64,000 nt of DNA, from NCBI RefSeq assembly GCF_033115175.1, contig NC_084838.1:41519468-41583467 (forward strand), written 5' to 3'. This DNA comes from Lepus europaeus (taxonomy: Eukaryota; Chordata; Mammalia; Lagomorpha; Leporidae). Below are positions 19,136 through 31,175 of this stretch, one piece after another. Position numbers and translations under genes: made by a program. Every line of letters begins with the position of its first letter. Positions within the stretch are counted from its first letter, which is position 1. The notes under the pieces were generated by a model, which had not been told where the DNA came from, ran no database searches, and saw nothing but the letters and a program-made list of their open reading frames with translations.

Positions 19136-22100
19136 TTCATTTTTAAAATTTTTCTAAATTTATTTTTAAGGAATACAAATGTCATAAGTACAACTTTAGG
19201 AATATCGTTATTCTTCACACCATACCCACACTCCCACCTCTCTTCCTTCTCCTTCTCCCCTTCCCAATCCCATTCTCCATTAAGATTCATTTTCTTTTCT
19301 TAAAATCTCTTCCAATTTAATATCAATTTACATACACACATATGAGCCATACATACATACTTGGGTATAACTGACTACAAAGCAACATAGCCTTCTCAAA
19401 AGTTATTTTCACACCAACTATACTCTTTTATTTATTTTTTAAGGAATACAAATTTCAAAAGTACAACTTTAGGAATATAGTTATTCTTCCCACCATACCA
19501 GCCCTCCCACTCACACTCCCACTCCTGCTCCTCCTCACTTTCACCTTGCCAGTCCCATTCTCCATTAAGATTCATTTTCAATTACCTTTGTACACAGAAG
19601 ACCAACTCTATACTAAGTAAAGATTTCAACAATTTGCACACACACACACACACAAACTGAGAACTAATTTTAGAGCTAACTCTCATAATACAACTCATTA
19701 AGGACAGAGGTCCTACATGGAGAGTTAGTGCACAGTGATTCCTGTTGTTAATTTAACAATTAACACTCTTATGTATGACATCAGTGACCACCCGAGGCTC
19801 TTGACGTGAGTTGCCTAGGCTGTAGAAGACTTTTGAGTCCACAAACTGTCACTATTTGGACAAGGCCACAAGCAAAGTGGAAGTTCTTTCCTTATTTAGA
19901 GAAGAGTACATCCTTCGTTGATGGCCACTTATTATCTCTGGGGTCTCACTCACAGAGATACTTCATGTAGAATATTTTTTTTGTCATAGTGTCTTGGCTT
20001 TCTACACCTGAAATACTCTCACAGGCTTTTCAGCCAGACCAGGGTGCCTTGAGGGCTGATTCTGAGGTCGAAGTGTTACTTAAAGCAATTGTCATTCTAT
20101 GAGTCTGCTGTGTGGACTGCTTCCCATGTTGTTACATTCTCTCCTTTTTAATTCTATCCATTATCATTACCAGACACTTCTTCATATTTATATGATCAAT
20201 TTAACACTTAATACTGTCTATGTGTTCACTTTAACACTTAATATGATCATTTTACCAATTAAGATGGCATTCTTACCATCAAGCTTAATGGGATTTGGAG
20301 TCCCATGACAAGTTTTTAAACTGTACTCTTAGAAGTAAGTCCATAGGAATGTATACAGAAGTATACGGCTTTACAAACTTCTTCCTCCCTCTCTTATTCC
20401 CTTTATTTATTACTGAGATATATTTTCAGTTGACTTTATACACATACAATTAACTCCATGTTAAGTATAGAATTCAACAAATAGTATAAAGAAAAAAAAA
20501 TTTTAAAAAACCCTGTTCCTTGATAGTCAAGACACAGGCAGCTCAAGTCATTCCTTCTTGAAGTGTCAATTTCACTTCTACTGATTTCATTTTAGGTGCT
20601 CAATTAGTTCTCACAGATCAGGGAGAACATATGGTATTTGTCCCCTTGGAACTGGCTGATTTCACTAAGTATGATGTTTTCCAGATTCATCCATCTTGTT
20701 GCAAATGACCAGATTTCAAATTTTTTTCCACTGTGTAGTATTCCATAGTGTACATATCCCATAATTTCTTTATCCAGTCTTTGGGAAAATTCCCAAGAGT
20801 GGGATTGCTGGGTCATATGATAAATCTATATTCAGATTTTTGAAGTATCTCCACACTGTCTTCCATGGTGGCTTTACCAGTTTACATTCCCACCAACAGT
20901 GGATTAGGATACCTTTTCCCCCACATCCTTGCTAGCATTTGTTGTTTGTTGATTTCTGTATGAAAGCCATTCTAACTGGGATGAGATGAAACCTCATTGT
21001 AATTTTGATTTGCATTGCCCTGACAGATAGTGATCGTGAACATTTTTCCATGTGCCTGTTGGCCATTTGAATTCCTCTTTTGAAAAATGTCTGTTTAAGT
21101 CCTTTGCCCATCTTTTAACTGGGTTGTTTGTTTTGTTGTGGAGCTTCTTGATTTCTTTATATATTCTGGTATTAATCCTTCATCAGTTGCATAGTTTGCA
21201 AATAATTTCTCCCATTCTGTCAGTTGCCTCTTCACTTTTCTGAGTGTTTCTTTCATCATACAGAAACTTGTGAATTTGATGTAATCCCATTTGTTAAATT
21301 TGGCTTTGACTGCATGTGCCTCTGGAGTCTTTTCCAAGAACTCATTGCCTGTGCCAATGTCTTGCAGGGTTTCCTCAATGTTCTCTAATAATTTGATGGT
21401 GTCAGGTCATAGGTTTAGATCTTTAATCCATGTTGAGTGGATTTTTGTGTAAGATGTAAAGCAGGGATCTTGCTTCATACTTCTGCATGTGGAAATCGAG
21501 TTTTCCCCGCACCATTTGTTGAAACGACTGTCCTTCCTCCAGGGATTAGTTTTAGCTCCTTGGTCAAATATAAGTTGGTCGTAGATGTTTGGATTGATTT
21601 CTGGTGTTTCTATTCTGTTCCATTGGTCTATCCATCTATTTTTGTACCAATACCAGGCTCTTTTTATTACAACTGCCTTGTAGTATGTCTTGAAATCTGG
21701 TATTGTGATGCCTCTGGCTTTGTTTTTGTTGTGTAAGATTGCTTTAGCTATTCGAGGTTTCCTATGCCTCTATATGAATTTCAGCATCATTTTTTTCTAG
21801 ATCTGAGAAGAATGTCTTTGGTATTTCGATTGGTATCATATTGAATCTGTAAATTGCTTTCAGAAGAATGGACATTCTGATGATATGGATTCTTCCAATC
21901 CATGAACATGGAAGACTTTTCCATTTTTTGAGTCTTCTTCTATTTATTTCTTTAATGTTTTGTAATTCTCACCATAGAGATCTTTGACATCCTTGGTTAA
22001 TTTATTCCAAGATATTTGATTTTTTGGTAGCTATTGTGAATGGGATTGATCTTAGAAGATCTTTCTTAGCCATGGCGTTGTCTGTGTATACAAATGCTAT

Positions 22101-22886
22101 TGATTTTTGTGTATTGACTTTATATCCTGCTACTTTACCAAACTCTTCTATGAATTCTGATAGTCTCTTAGTGGAGTCTTTTGGATCTCCTATTTATAGA
22201 ATCATGTCATCCACAAATAGGGATAGTTTGACTTCTTCCTTTCCAATTTGTATATCTTTGATTTCTTTTTCTTGCCTAATGACTCTGGCTAAAACTTCCA
22301 GAGTATATTGAATAGCAGTGATAATAGTGGGCATCCTTGTCTAGTACTGGATTTCAGTGGGAATGCTTCCAACTTTTCCCCATTCAGTATGATGCTGGCT
22401 GTGGGTTTGTCATAAATTGCCTTGATTGTGTTGAAGAATGTTCCTTCTATACCAAATTTGCTTAGTTTTCATCATGAAAGGGTGTTGTATTTTATCAAAT
22501 GCTTTCTCTGCATCTATTAAGATAACCATATAGTTTTTGTCTTGCAGTTTGTCAATGTGATGTTTCACATTGATTGATTTGTGAATGTTGAACTATCCCT
22601 GCATACCAGGGATAAATCCCACTTGGTCTGGGTAGATGATCTTTCTGATGTATTGCTAGATTTGATTGGCTAGAATTTTGTTGATAATTTTTGTGTCTGT
22701 GTTCATCAGGGAAATTGATGTATAATTCTCTTTCTCTGTTGCAACTTTTTCAGGTTTAGGAATTAAGGTGATGCTGGCTTCATAGAAAGAATTTGGGAGG
22801 ATTCCCTTCCTTTCAATTGTTTTGAATAACTTGAGAAGAATTGAAGTTAGTTCTTCTTTAGATGTCTGATAGAATTCAGCAGTGAA
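19136..22886 (-). mobile_element. L1 element(s): 3' UTR plus much of ORF2
   Basis: Two successive antisense L1 3' ends (about 19150 and 19437, both with 'aaggaatacaaat' and a C-rich block) are followed by a longer 3' UTR and by ORF2 from its C-terminus at about 20604 (FATRWMNLENIILSEISQ) up to 22886. WDYIKFTSFCMMKETLRKV is visible near 21250. The 5' part is missing, and the element ends at a C-SINE and rearrangement junction. The ORF2 frame is broken in several places. Confidence 0.88.
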
Positions 22887-23175
22887 GGCCGACGCCGCGG
22901 CTCACTAGGCTAATCCTCCGCCTTGCGGCGCCGGCACACCGGGTTCTAGTCCTGGTCGGGGCACCGATCCTGTCCCGGTTGCCCCTCTTCCAGGCCAGCT
23001 CTCTGCTGTGGCCAGGGAGTGCAGTGGAGGATGGCCCAAGTCCTTGGGCCCTGCACCCCATGGGAGACCAGGATAAGGACCTGGTTCCTGCCATCGGATC
23101 AGCGCGGTGCGCCGGCCGCAGCGCGCTACCGCGGCGGCCATTGGAGGGTGAACCAACGGCAAAAGGAAGACCTTT
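22887..23175 (+). mobile_element. young C-SINE lacking its 3' tail
   Basis: Young-type head and body, but the element stops at 'ggaagacctt' without the CT-rich part or A-rich tail and abuts SPATA31F sequence. Its 5' side is L1 text. The missing tail marks a recombination or deletion junction. Confidence 0.88.
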
Positions 23176-23278
23176 TTCAATAGAGATCTTAGAAGTATTA
23201 TTCAGGACATAGGAAAATGATGGCTTTTTTCCAGGTTCCCAAAGCAGTGGTGGGTTTGGCATAAGCTGCTTCAGGGAC
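23174..23278 (-). pseudogene. SPATA31F exon 4 fragment
   Basis: On the minus strand this encodes VSLKQLMPNPP, then SFSYVLNNTSKISIE. It aligns with copy A exon 4, [11 protein letters not shown] then [13 protein letters not shown], just after the first WGLP repeat. It starts at the codons where copy B (47756-50893) stops. One end is fused to a tail-less C-SINE and the other to sequence I cannot place. A relic, not a working exon. Confidence 0.85.
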
Positions 23279-23544
23279 ACACTACCATGCCTAACTCCAA
23301 GCAGGCAACTCCCAGGAGGAGAAGGAAGCTAGAACCTTGGTAAGTGGCAGTAAGACCACCAGAATACCCATATTCAAGAATGAAATAAAGGAGGATTTTT
23401 TTAAAGGGGGGAGGGGGGGACTCGGTTAAAGTACAAAGAAAATTAGACACATTTCAAAACAGGGAACAAGAAATGGATGAAAGTTATAGATGGTGGTTCT
23501 GAAACTGGTCCTGGGGCTTGGTTGGCACTTATTACTTTCTTCCT
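23279..23544. other. unassigned DNA beside the junction
   Basis: No gene seen. Contains a short G-run (23404-23420). Under the inversion model it would once have lain next to the far breakpoint. Confidence 0.3.
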
Positions 23545-23835
23545 GTATTGGTTTTCTTTTGCTGCATAACAAGTCACCACAGACTGAGTGACTCAAAACA
23601 ACCCAAATGCACTGTCTCCTAGTTTCTTGCAGGTCAGGAGTCATGGTAGCTGCTTGGTGTCTCTCCCACATCCAGGGGTCAGTCAGGGCTGCAGTCTCAT
23701 CGAAGCTTGCCATGCTCTTCCAGGTTCACTGTTCTCGGCTGTTGTGGTTGCAGGAGCTCTGGGCCTTTTCTTCCCTGCCACAGCATGGTAGTTCTGGCCA
23801 CCACAAAGGCATGTGCTTCTTATTTCTTGCCTCAA
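23545..23835 (-). mobile_element. ancient MaLR-type LTR fragment (fossil)
   Basis: Text such as 'gctgcataacaagtcaccac' and 'gactgagtgactcaaaacaa' resembles the complement of the 3' end of MLT1/MST-type MaLR LTRs found in all placental mammals. Old and broken; family assignment is from memory. Confidence 0.5.
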
Positions 23836-23840
23836 GACTC

Positions 23841-24141
23841 TTTTTTTTTTTTCTTTTTTTAAGATTTATTTATTTGTTTGAAAGAGTTACAGAAGGGGGA
23901 CAGAGAGATATTCCATCCACTGGATCACTCCCCAGATGTTCACAACAAAGCCAGTAGTTTCTTCCACGTCTTCCATGCAGGTGCAGGGGCCCAAGCACTT
24001 GGGCCATCTTCCACTGCTTTCCCAGGTGCATTAGCAGGGAGCTGGATCAGAAGTGGAGCAGCCAGGATTTGAACTAGCACTTATACAGGATGCCAGCGTT
24101 GCAGGCGGAGGCTTAACCTTCTGTACCACATCACCAGTCCC
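23841..24141 (-). mobile_element. old C-SINE
   Basis: Minus-strand copy from 'aagatttatttatttg' through 'ccaagcacttgggccatctt' to 'ccacatcaccagtccc'. Slightly shortened inside. Confidence 0.82.
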
Positions 24142-24800
24142 TTTATTTTCCTTTGATTGTCAGGATTGACTATTCCTGCCACTGTGAAAACTCCCCATTG
24201 AGCCTGTGGCATGAGAAGCCCAAGCCAGATGGTGGTCTCACTTCTCAGTTCAAGGAACCACTTCCTTCCCAGGAAAAAATATGATGTTCTGCCCAGTGGA
24301 AAAACTTTTTTCTCCACTGTCCTTCAAGATCACCCTGAATGGAGCTTTAATGCTTATAGTGACCTGGCCCGAGCTAGTGCCAGTAAATTGTGCAGAATCA
24401 TACAAACCTGGCTCAAAAGCTGACCTAATAGATCAATGGCATAGGTGTGGACTAAGGGAAAGATGACCCTGACCTAGGCACAGGCATATTAGGAATTTAA
24501 GCATCCCCTGACTATGGGCTTCATTAAGCACACAACAGACTACAGATATCTCAAACACCACGGGGTCTGCCGAAGCAAAGGGCCAAGTGGCAGGCAGTGG
24601 TACCAGTTCTACTGCTACCACAAAAATGCATCCCCCATGGTCCCCAGTCGTTTGCATCACCAGCTCCCATTCACAGTCCTAACATTCAGATTAGCGGAAC
24701 CTCCCCAGACAGCGGGGAGGCTTCGAAAGCGAGTACCTGGCCTATTGGGCTTCTATCTAGGAAAGAGGGTCAAATGCTGGCTGGTCAAAAATAACAAGTG
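24142..24800. other. unassigned DNA before YBX1 retrocopy
   Basis: No supported gene. This was the target site of the YBX1 retrocopy; 'aaaaataacaag' just before 24800 resembles the 'aataataacaacaac' after the retrocopy tail and may be the target duplication. Confidence 0.35.
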
Positions 24801-26012
24801 TTCCATCGGTAGCGGGAGGAGAACAGACCCCAGAGACCCCTGAGCAGCCCCACCGCCACCACCGCCGGCCTAGTTACCATTACACCCCGGGAGGAGCCGC
24901 AGCTGCCGCAGCCAGCCCCAGTCACCATCACCGCAACTGTGAGCAGCGAGGCCGAGGCCAAGGCCAAGGCCGAGAACCCGCGGCACCACAGGCAGTGGGG
25001 CAGGGAGCAGTGGCCCCGGGCTGCCTCACATCGGCGGCGCCTACTGAACAAGGACAGTGAAACGAAGGTTTTGGGAACAGTAAAATGGTTCGGTGTAAGA
25101 AATGAATATGGTTCTATCCCCAGAAATGACACCAAGGAAGACGGATTTGTGCACCAGACTGCCGTAAAGAAGAACTGCAGCATAGGAGACGGGGAGATTA
25201 TGGAGTCTGATGCTGCTGAAGGAGAAACCGGTGCCGAGGCAGCCAATGCCGCAGGCCCTGGTGGAGCTCCAGGGCAACGCAGCGAATACGCAGCAGACGC
25301 CGTCCACGTCCGTCCGTAGGGGTCCTCCACGCAATGGCCGGCCGCATTCTCAGACTAGTGAGAGTGCGGGAAAGAGTGCCCGGAGGGCCAGGCCCAACAA
25401 GGCCGGCCCCACCTTCCTCATGAGGAGACCCAGTGTGCCCACCCCCGTGCGGGGAGACGTGAGGGAAGGTGCTGCCAATCAGGATGCAGAACTAGGTAGA
25501 CCAGTGAGACGGAATGTGTGGGGGGTTATAGACCACGCTTCCGCAGGGGTCCTCCTCGCCGAAGACAGCCTAGAGAGGACGGCAATGAAGAGGAGTGGGG
25601 AAATCAAGGAGCTGAGACCCAGGTCAGCAGCCACCTCAGCGTGGGTGCCCCGCAACTTCAGTTACCTGCGCAGACACCCAGGTAACCCTAAACCCCAGGA
25701 TGGCAAAGAGACAAAGCAGCCGATCCACCAGCTGAGAATCATCCAGAGGCTGCGCAGGGCGGGGCTGAGCAAATGCCGGCTTCACAGCTCTGCCATCACC
25801 CGGGTTAGCCTTCCAACAAGAAGCAATGAATATGAAATTCCAGCAATACGAAATGAACAAAAGATAGGAGCAGAAGGCCTTAAGTCCTTGCATTTTGCCC
25901 ATTGACCAGATTACTAGAACTGTCCGTATTATCTAAGCAGCATTTTTACCTAAAGATGTCTCGTTTTTTGGTAATGACAAACGAGTTAAAAAAAAAAAAA
26001 AAAACTGGTTTT

Positions 26013-26338
26013 GGCCGGCACCGTTGCTCACTAGGCTAATCCTCTGCCTTGCGACGCCGGCACACTGGGTTCTAGTCCCAGTCGGGGCGCCGGATTCTAT
26101 CCCGGTTGCCCCTCTTCCAGGCCAGCTCTCTGCTGTGGCCCGGGAGTGCAGTGGAGGATGGCCCAAGTGCTTGGGCCCTGCACCCACATGGGAGACCAGG
26201 AGAAGCACCTGGCTCCCGGCTTCGGATCAGCGTGGTGCGCCGGCCACAGTGCGCCCGCGGCAGCAGCCATTGGAGGGTGAATCAACAGTAAAGGAAGACC
26301 TTTCTCTCTGGCTCTCTCTCACTGTCCACTCTGCCTGT

Positions 26339-26376
<38 letters not shown>
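26013..26376 (+). mobile_element. young C-SINE in YBX1 retrocopy 3' UTR
   Basis: Plus-strand young copy with a pure A tail of about 36 bases (26341-26376). Flanked by 'aaaaaactggtttt' and 'aaaaaacctggttttt', the retrocopy's own sequence duplicated. Confidence 0.93.
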
Positions 26377-26380
<4 letters not shown>

Positions 26381-26455
26381 GTTTTTCTCAATACACCTTT
26401 AAAGGTTTTAAAATTGTTCCATATCTGGTTAAGCTGAAATTTTTAAGACCTTCAT

Positions 26456-26785
26456 TTTTTAAAATGATTTATTTATTTATTTATTTGAAAGGCAGAGTTA
26501 CACAGAGGCAGAGGTAGAGAGAGAAGTCTTCCATCCACTGATTCACTCCCCAAATGGCCACAATGGCTGGAGCTGGGCTGATCTGAAGCCAGGAGCCAGG
26601 AGCTTCTTCCAGGTGTCCCATGTGGGTGCAGGAGCCCAATCACTTGGGCCATTTTCTACTGCTTTCCAAGGCACATCAGCAGAGAGCTGGATTGGAAGTG
26701 GAGCAGCTAAGACTCGAACCGGCATCCACATAGAATGCTGACACTGCAGGCCATGGCATTACCTACTACACCACAGCGCCGGCCC
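26456..26785 (-). mobile_element. old-type C-SINE in YBX1 retrocopy 3' UTR
   Basis: Minus-strand copy flanked by 'ccttcatttttt' and 'aacttcattttt', a target duplication in the YBX1 3' UTR near its last polyadenylation signals. Confidence 0.9.
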
Positions 26786-26944
26786 TAACAACTTCATTTT
26801 TAATTTATAATAAAACTTTACAACTTGATTTTTTAAAAACAGTCAAAAAGCTACAAGCACCTGTTAATAAAGGTCTTAAATAACCTAAAATAATAATAAT
26901 AACAACAACAGAAGTCTGCTACAATACAGAAACAAAGCCATTTC

Positions 26945-27286
26945 AGGGACAGGTGTTGTGGTGCAGCAGGTTAAGCCACGGCTTGCAACACGAGCATCCT
27001 GCATTGGAGAGCAGATTTGGGTCCTGGCTGCTCTGCCTGTGACTCAGCTCCATGCTAATGCACCTAGTGAGGAAGCAGCTGATGGCCCAAGTCCTTGGCT
27101 GCTGCCACCCACATGGAAGACCTGGATGGAGTTCCAGGCTCCTGACCTTGGTCTGGCCCAGCCATCTGGGGAGTAAACCAGTGGATGGAAGATCTCTCTC
27201 TCTCTGTCTCTGTCTCTGTCTCTGTCTCTATCTCTCCCTCTCTCTAACTCTGCCTTTCAAATAAATAAATAAATCTTTTAAAAAAT
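26945..27286 (+). mobile_element. old C-SINE
   Basis: Head 'gggacaggtgttgtggtgca', CT-rich stretch (27199-27244) and tail 'aaataaataaataaatcttt'. Confidence 0.88.
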
Positions 27287-27322
27287 CAATTTCCAACAGG
27301 GTGTGTTGTGAAAGATAAAGAC

Positions 27323-27688
27323 AGAAGGTGGCACTGCCAGCCCGGCGCCGTGGCTCAATGGGCTAATCCTCCGCTTGCGGCACTGGCACCCTGGGTTCTA
27401 GTCCTGGTCGAGGCACCAGATTCTGTCCCAGTCGCTCCTCTTCCAGTCCAGCTCTCTGCTGTGACCAGGGAGTGCAGTGGAGGATGGCCCAAGTGCTTGG
27501 GCCCTGCACCCCATGGGAGACCAGGAGAAGCACCTGGCTCCCGGCTTCGGATCAGCGTGGTGCGCCAGCCCCAGCGGCCACTGGGGGGTGAACCAACAGA
27601 AAAAGAAGACTTTTCTCTCTGTCTCTCTCTCTCTCACTGTCCACTCTGCCTGTTAAAAAAGAAAAAGAAGAAGAAGGTGGCACTGCCA
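27323..27688 (+). mobile_element. young C-SINE with 17-bp target duplication
   Basis: Body 27340-27671. AGAAGGTGGCACTGCCA is perfect at 27323-27339 and 27672-27688. Confidence 0.94.
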
Positions 27689-27959
27689 TGCTTTCCGTAG
27701 GGTGCCTAGCAACAGTCTCTGTGAGGAGAGGATAGTGAAGCTGACACCAAAAAGAGAAGAAGGCGTCCATTCAAGGAGAAGAGACCAGTGCGGCTGGAGC
27801 ACAGGCGACAGGAGCAGAGGGTGGAAACTGAGACAGGACAGGGAACCCAGCGTCACATGACCCACGTCTTTGCCAACCACAGGAAGAAGTGAAGACTTTA
27901 TTCTAAGTGCTATGCAAGATTTAAGCAGAGAGGTAACATGATCTCATTGGCAGTGTTAA
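27689..27959. other. unassigned DNA
   Basis: Short non-repetitive stretch. The text 'gcagagaggtaacatgatct' resembles a common ancient dispersed repeat, but I cannot name it. Confidence 0.3.
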
Positions 27960-28315
27960 AAAAGACCCTCTGAGGGCCGGCGCCGTGGCTTAACAGGCTA
28001 ATCCTCCGCCTTGCGGCGCTGGCACACCGGGTTCTAGTCCCGGTCGGGGCGCCGGATTCTGTCCCAGTTGCCCCTCTTCCAGGCCAGCTCTCTGCTATGG
28101 CCTGGGAAGGCAGTGGAGGATGGCCCAAGTGCTTGGGCCCTGCACCCGCATGGGAGACCAGGAGAAGCACCTGGCTCCTGGCTTCAGATCAGTGCGATGC
28201 GCCGGCCGCAGCGGCCATTGGAGGGTGAACCAACGGCAAAAAGGAAGACCTTTCTCTCTCTCTCTCACTATCCACTCTGCTTGTCAAAAAAAAAAAAAAA
28301 AAAAGACCCTCTGAG
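27960..28315 (+). mobile_element. young C-SINE with 15-bp target duplication
   Basis: Body 27975-28300. AAAAGACCCTCTGAG is repeated perfectly at 27960-27974 and 28301-28315. Confidence 0.94.
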
Positions 28316-29000
28316 CAGGCTGGAAAACGGATTGGAGAGGAAAGAAGTCAGAGGGCTCCTCCTATAGTGTAGGAAAGAGACAGAGACGACGCTGGCCTGG
28401 CCCAGGTGCTGGCCGTTGGGGTACAGAAGAATGGGGATTCCAGACTAGTGGGCCGAGCTGACAGATTACATTTGAGGAGCAAGGGAAACAGGAAAACCAG
28501 GGACAATGCCAGGCTTCGGGCCTGAGCAACCGGGGTGGGGTAGGGGGATGACAGTCCCTGAGCGAGCTGGGTGACCGGGGGAGGAGACAGGCTGGGAGGG
28601 AAGTGCTAGGAATCCAGAGTTTGGTTTGGTGATAACGTGTCTGAGAAAGCCAAGAGGAAATCCAAAAAAAGCAGCTGGCACCACAGCCTGGAACCTAAAA
28701 GTAGCTCTGTACATCACCCCTCGCTCTCCCATCTGCTCCTTCCCCTCACCCCTGCTGTCTCCCTCTTCAGTGTCTGCTGTCTGTGCCACTCCTTCAGCCC
28801 CACTGCTGCAGCCCCGCACCGACTTCAGCCTCCCTCCTCAGGGCAGCTGCAGCCCCTGGGCTGGCCATCCCCACAGCTCCATCCTTGGGAACCTCTCTAG
28901 AGGTAGATCAGGCCAGAGATGACCGCCCCGCCCCACCTCCCACATATGCATGGCCTTCTTTCATCACTAGCCCTGTCCCTGAGTCCCATACCTTGGGATT
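28316..29000. other. unassigned G/C-rich intergenic DNA
   Basis: Frames of up to 117 codons on both strands have low-complexity Pro/Ser content and no recognisable domain. No splice-bounded exon that I can defend. Confidence 0.35.
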
Positions 29001-29370
29001 AATCACAAACACCTGTGGCTGGCATCATGGCATGGAAGGTTAAGCCACTGCTTACAATGCCAACATCCTATATCAAAGTGCTGGTTCGAGTCCAGCTGCT
29101 CCACTTCCAGTCCAGCTTCCAGCACTGCTAGTGAGAGTCCCAGTATTCCAATCCAGCTAGTGTGCCTGGGAAGGCAGTGGAAAATGACCAAAGTGTTTGG
29201 GTCTTTGCTACTCATGTAGGACACCAGGATGAAGCTCCTGGCATCAGCCTGACCCAGGCCTGGATGTGGTTGCCATTTGGAGGAAGATCTCTCTCTGTCT
29301 CTCTGGCTGTTCCTTATTCTGTCACTTTGCCTTTGAAATAAATAAATATATCTTTTTTAAAAATCACAAA
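29001..29370 (+). mobile_element. old C-SINE
   Basis: Head 'ctgtggctggcatcatggca', tail 'aataaataaatatatctttt', bounded by 'aatcacaaa' at 29001-29009 and again near 29362. Confidence 0.88.
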
Positions 29371-30256
29371 TCACTGTGTTTCTCCTGAGCCTCTCTGTTT
29401 GCTGTTCATTCTCCCTTCTTTCCCTACTCATCCTCAATCATCTGCAAAACACTCTTCGTGCAACCTCTCCTGCCTCCCTCTGGCTGCCCAGGACTCCCCA
29501 TCTCCAGCCACATGTGTCCCCTTTAGCTTTGTTTCCTGAGCTTCTCCCAAGCAAGCTTAGCCCAGGCCCCGGAATCCTGGGCCCCAACTACAAGAAATGA
29601 AGGAGAGAAATATTCAGGAAACCCGGGATTTACTTTGAGCTCCAGAAGGTGGGAGGCAGGGAAGGGGGGGAACACTATTGCTCAAGATATTGCTCCATCC
29701 TGAAGTCGCATCACCTCCGGAAGCTCTGTGCAATGTTCCACCCACACTCTGAAACTGCAGAGCCAAGCTCTGCCCCTCTGCCTGGGAAGGGACCCTCTGG
29801 ACACAGAGTTTAGGGAAGGATAGGGAGTGAAACAGACCCCTTCCCAGGATCAGGGAATTTTAGAGGCTGAGTCATTTGGTCCTTGCTCATTTCCAGCCCA
29901 TTTCTGGAACAAGTCATTCCAGTCTCTCATGCCAGAGCCCCCCTTCCACAGGCCAGCCCCCCCCCCCCCTTTTTTTGCCTGCATACTAGATGCCCTCTGC
30001 AGGCCCTAGAAAGTTGACAACCTGGACCAAGAGCCCTCGTCCTTTCCAGTGTGCACTGGACGCCCCCTGCAGGTCCTGTGAGGTTGAGAGCCACAAAGGG
30101 ATGGCTTGAAAACAGCTGCCGGAAAACAAAGCCACACACTAGTTCCAACACCCGCACCCATCTACACGTGTCCCAGTCCATACACACATACATATCATCA
30201 ATCACACAGTCCATCACTCACATACAGCAGGGACACAAGTATAAATCATAATATAG
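29371..30256. other. unassigned DNA with a short local repeat
   Basis: No supported gene. Has a C11 run followed by T7 near 29959-29976. Two diverged copies of about 30 bases (near 29990 'atgccctctgcaggccct' and 30060 'acgccccctgcaggtcct') form a small tandem repeat. Confidence 0.35.
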
Positions 30257-30515
30257 AGGGGCCAGCGCTGTGGCGCAGTGGATTAATGCCCTGGCCTGAA
30301 GCACCGGCATCCCTTATGGGCACCGTTTCTAGTCCTGGCTGCTCCTCTTCCGATCCAGCTCTCTGCTGTGGCCTGAGATAGCAGTAGAAGATGGCTCGAG
30401 TCTTTGGGCCCCTGCACCCACGTGGGAGATCTGGAAGAAGCTCCTGGTTCCGGGCTTCGGATCAGCGCAGCTCCGGCCGTTGCAGCCATCTGGGGAGTGA
30501 GCCAGCAGATGGAAG

Positions 30516-30561
<46 letters not shown>

Positions 30562-30617
30562 CTCCTCTTTTTGTGTAACTCTGACTTTCAAATAAATAAA
30601 ATAAATCTTAAAAAAAA
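30257..30617 (+). mobile_element. C-SINE with long CT repeat
   Basis: Head 'ggggccagcgctgtggcgca'. The CT-rich part has expanded to a pure (CT)n run at 30520-30557. Flanks 'aatcataatatagag' and 'aatcacaatatagac' look like the target duplication. Confidence 0.92.
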
Positions 30618-30727
30618 TCACAATATAGACATATCTAACATGATTACATGTAGTCACGGACATAGAAACATGCCAAGGACAAATCTCTTCTCCTAGAGAG
30701 GAGTTTTTAGAAAAAATAAGTTAAGAA

Positions 30728-31050
30728 GGCCGGCGCCGTGGCTCACTAGGCTAATCCTCTGCCTGCGGCGCCGGCACCCCAGGTTCTAGTCCTGGTTGGG
30801 GTGCCAGATTCTGTCCCGGTTACTCCTCTTCCAGTCCAGCTCTCTGCTGTGGCCTGGGAAGGCAGTGGAGGATGGCCCAGGTGCTTGAGCCCTGCACCCG
30901 CATGGGAGACCAGGAGGAAGCACCTGGCTCCTGGCTTCGGATCGGCACAGCGCGCTGGCCGTGGTGGCCATTTGGGGGGTGAACCAACGGAAGGAAGACA
31001 TTTCTCTCTGTCTCTCTCTCACTGTCTAACTCTGCCTGTCAAAAAAAATA
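30728..31050 (+). mobile_element. young C-SINE
   Basis: Head 'ggccggcgccgtggctcact'. Flanked by 'aataagttaagaag' on both sides (target duplication). Confidence 0.93.
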
Positions 31051-31175
31051 AAAATAAGTTAAGAAGCCACAATGTGGATCAGGGTATACACTGAGTGGTA
31101 GACTTAATAAAACAGGGTGACTGGGGGAGGGTATTTGGCCTACAGGTTAAAATGCTGGTTTAGAGGCCCACGTAC

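Larger units (their letters stand above)
24801..26890 (+). pseudogene. YBX1P: YBX1 processed pseudogene
   Basis: Intronless copy of the Y-box binding protein 1 mRNA including 5' UTR ('cggcctagttaccattacac'), coding part and 3' UTR up to 'ttaataaaggtcttaaata'. The start codon is GTG at 24939. The cold-shock domain is recognisable as [17 protein letters not shown] then FVHQTAVKK, but most of the Ala/Pro N-terminus is gone and the frame changes several times. A 232-codon open stretch (25210-25905) mixes C-terminal-domain frames and 3' UTR, so it is not a YB-1 protein. Two SINEs interrupt the 3' UTR. YBX1 retrocopies are common in mammals; no sign this one is expressed. Confidence 0.95.

Noticed and set aside
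22887-22990. tRNA genes suggested by B-box-like GGTTCTAGTCC motifs here and in dozens of places
   Set aside because: All are heads of C-SINEs, which derive from a tRNA; no free-standing cloverleaf was seen.
25210-25905. 232-codon frame as a functional YBX1-related gene
   Set aside because: It mixes reading frames of the YB-1 C-terminus with 3' UTR and lacks the cold-shock domain; a processed pseudogene explains it.
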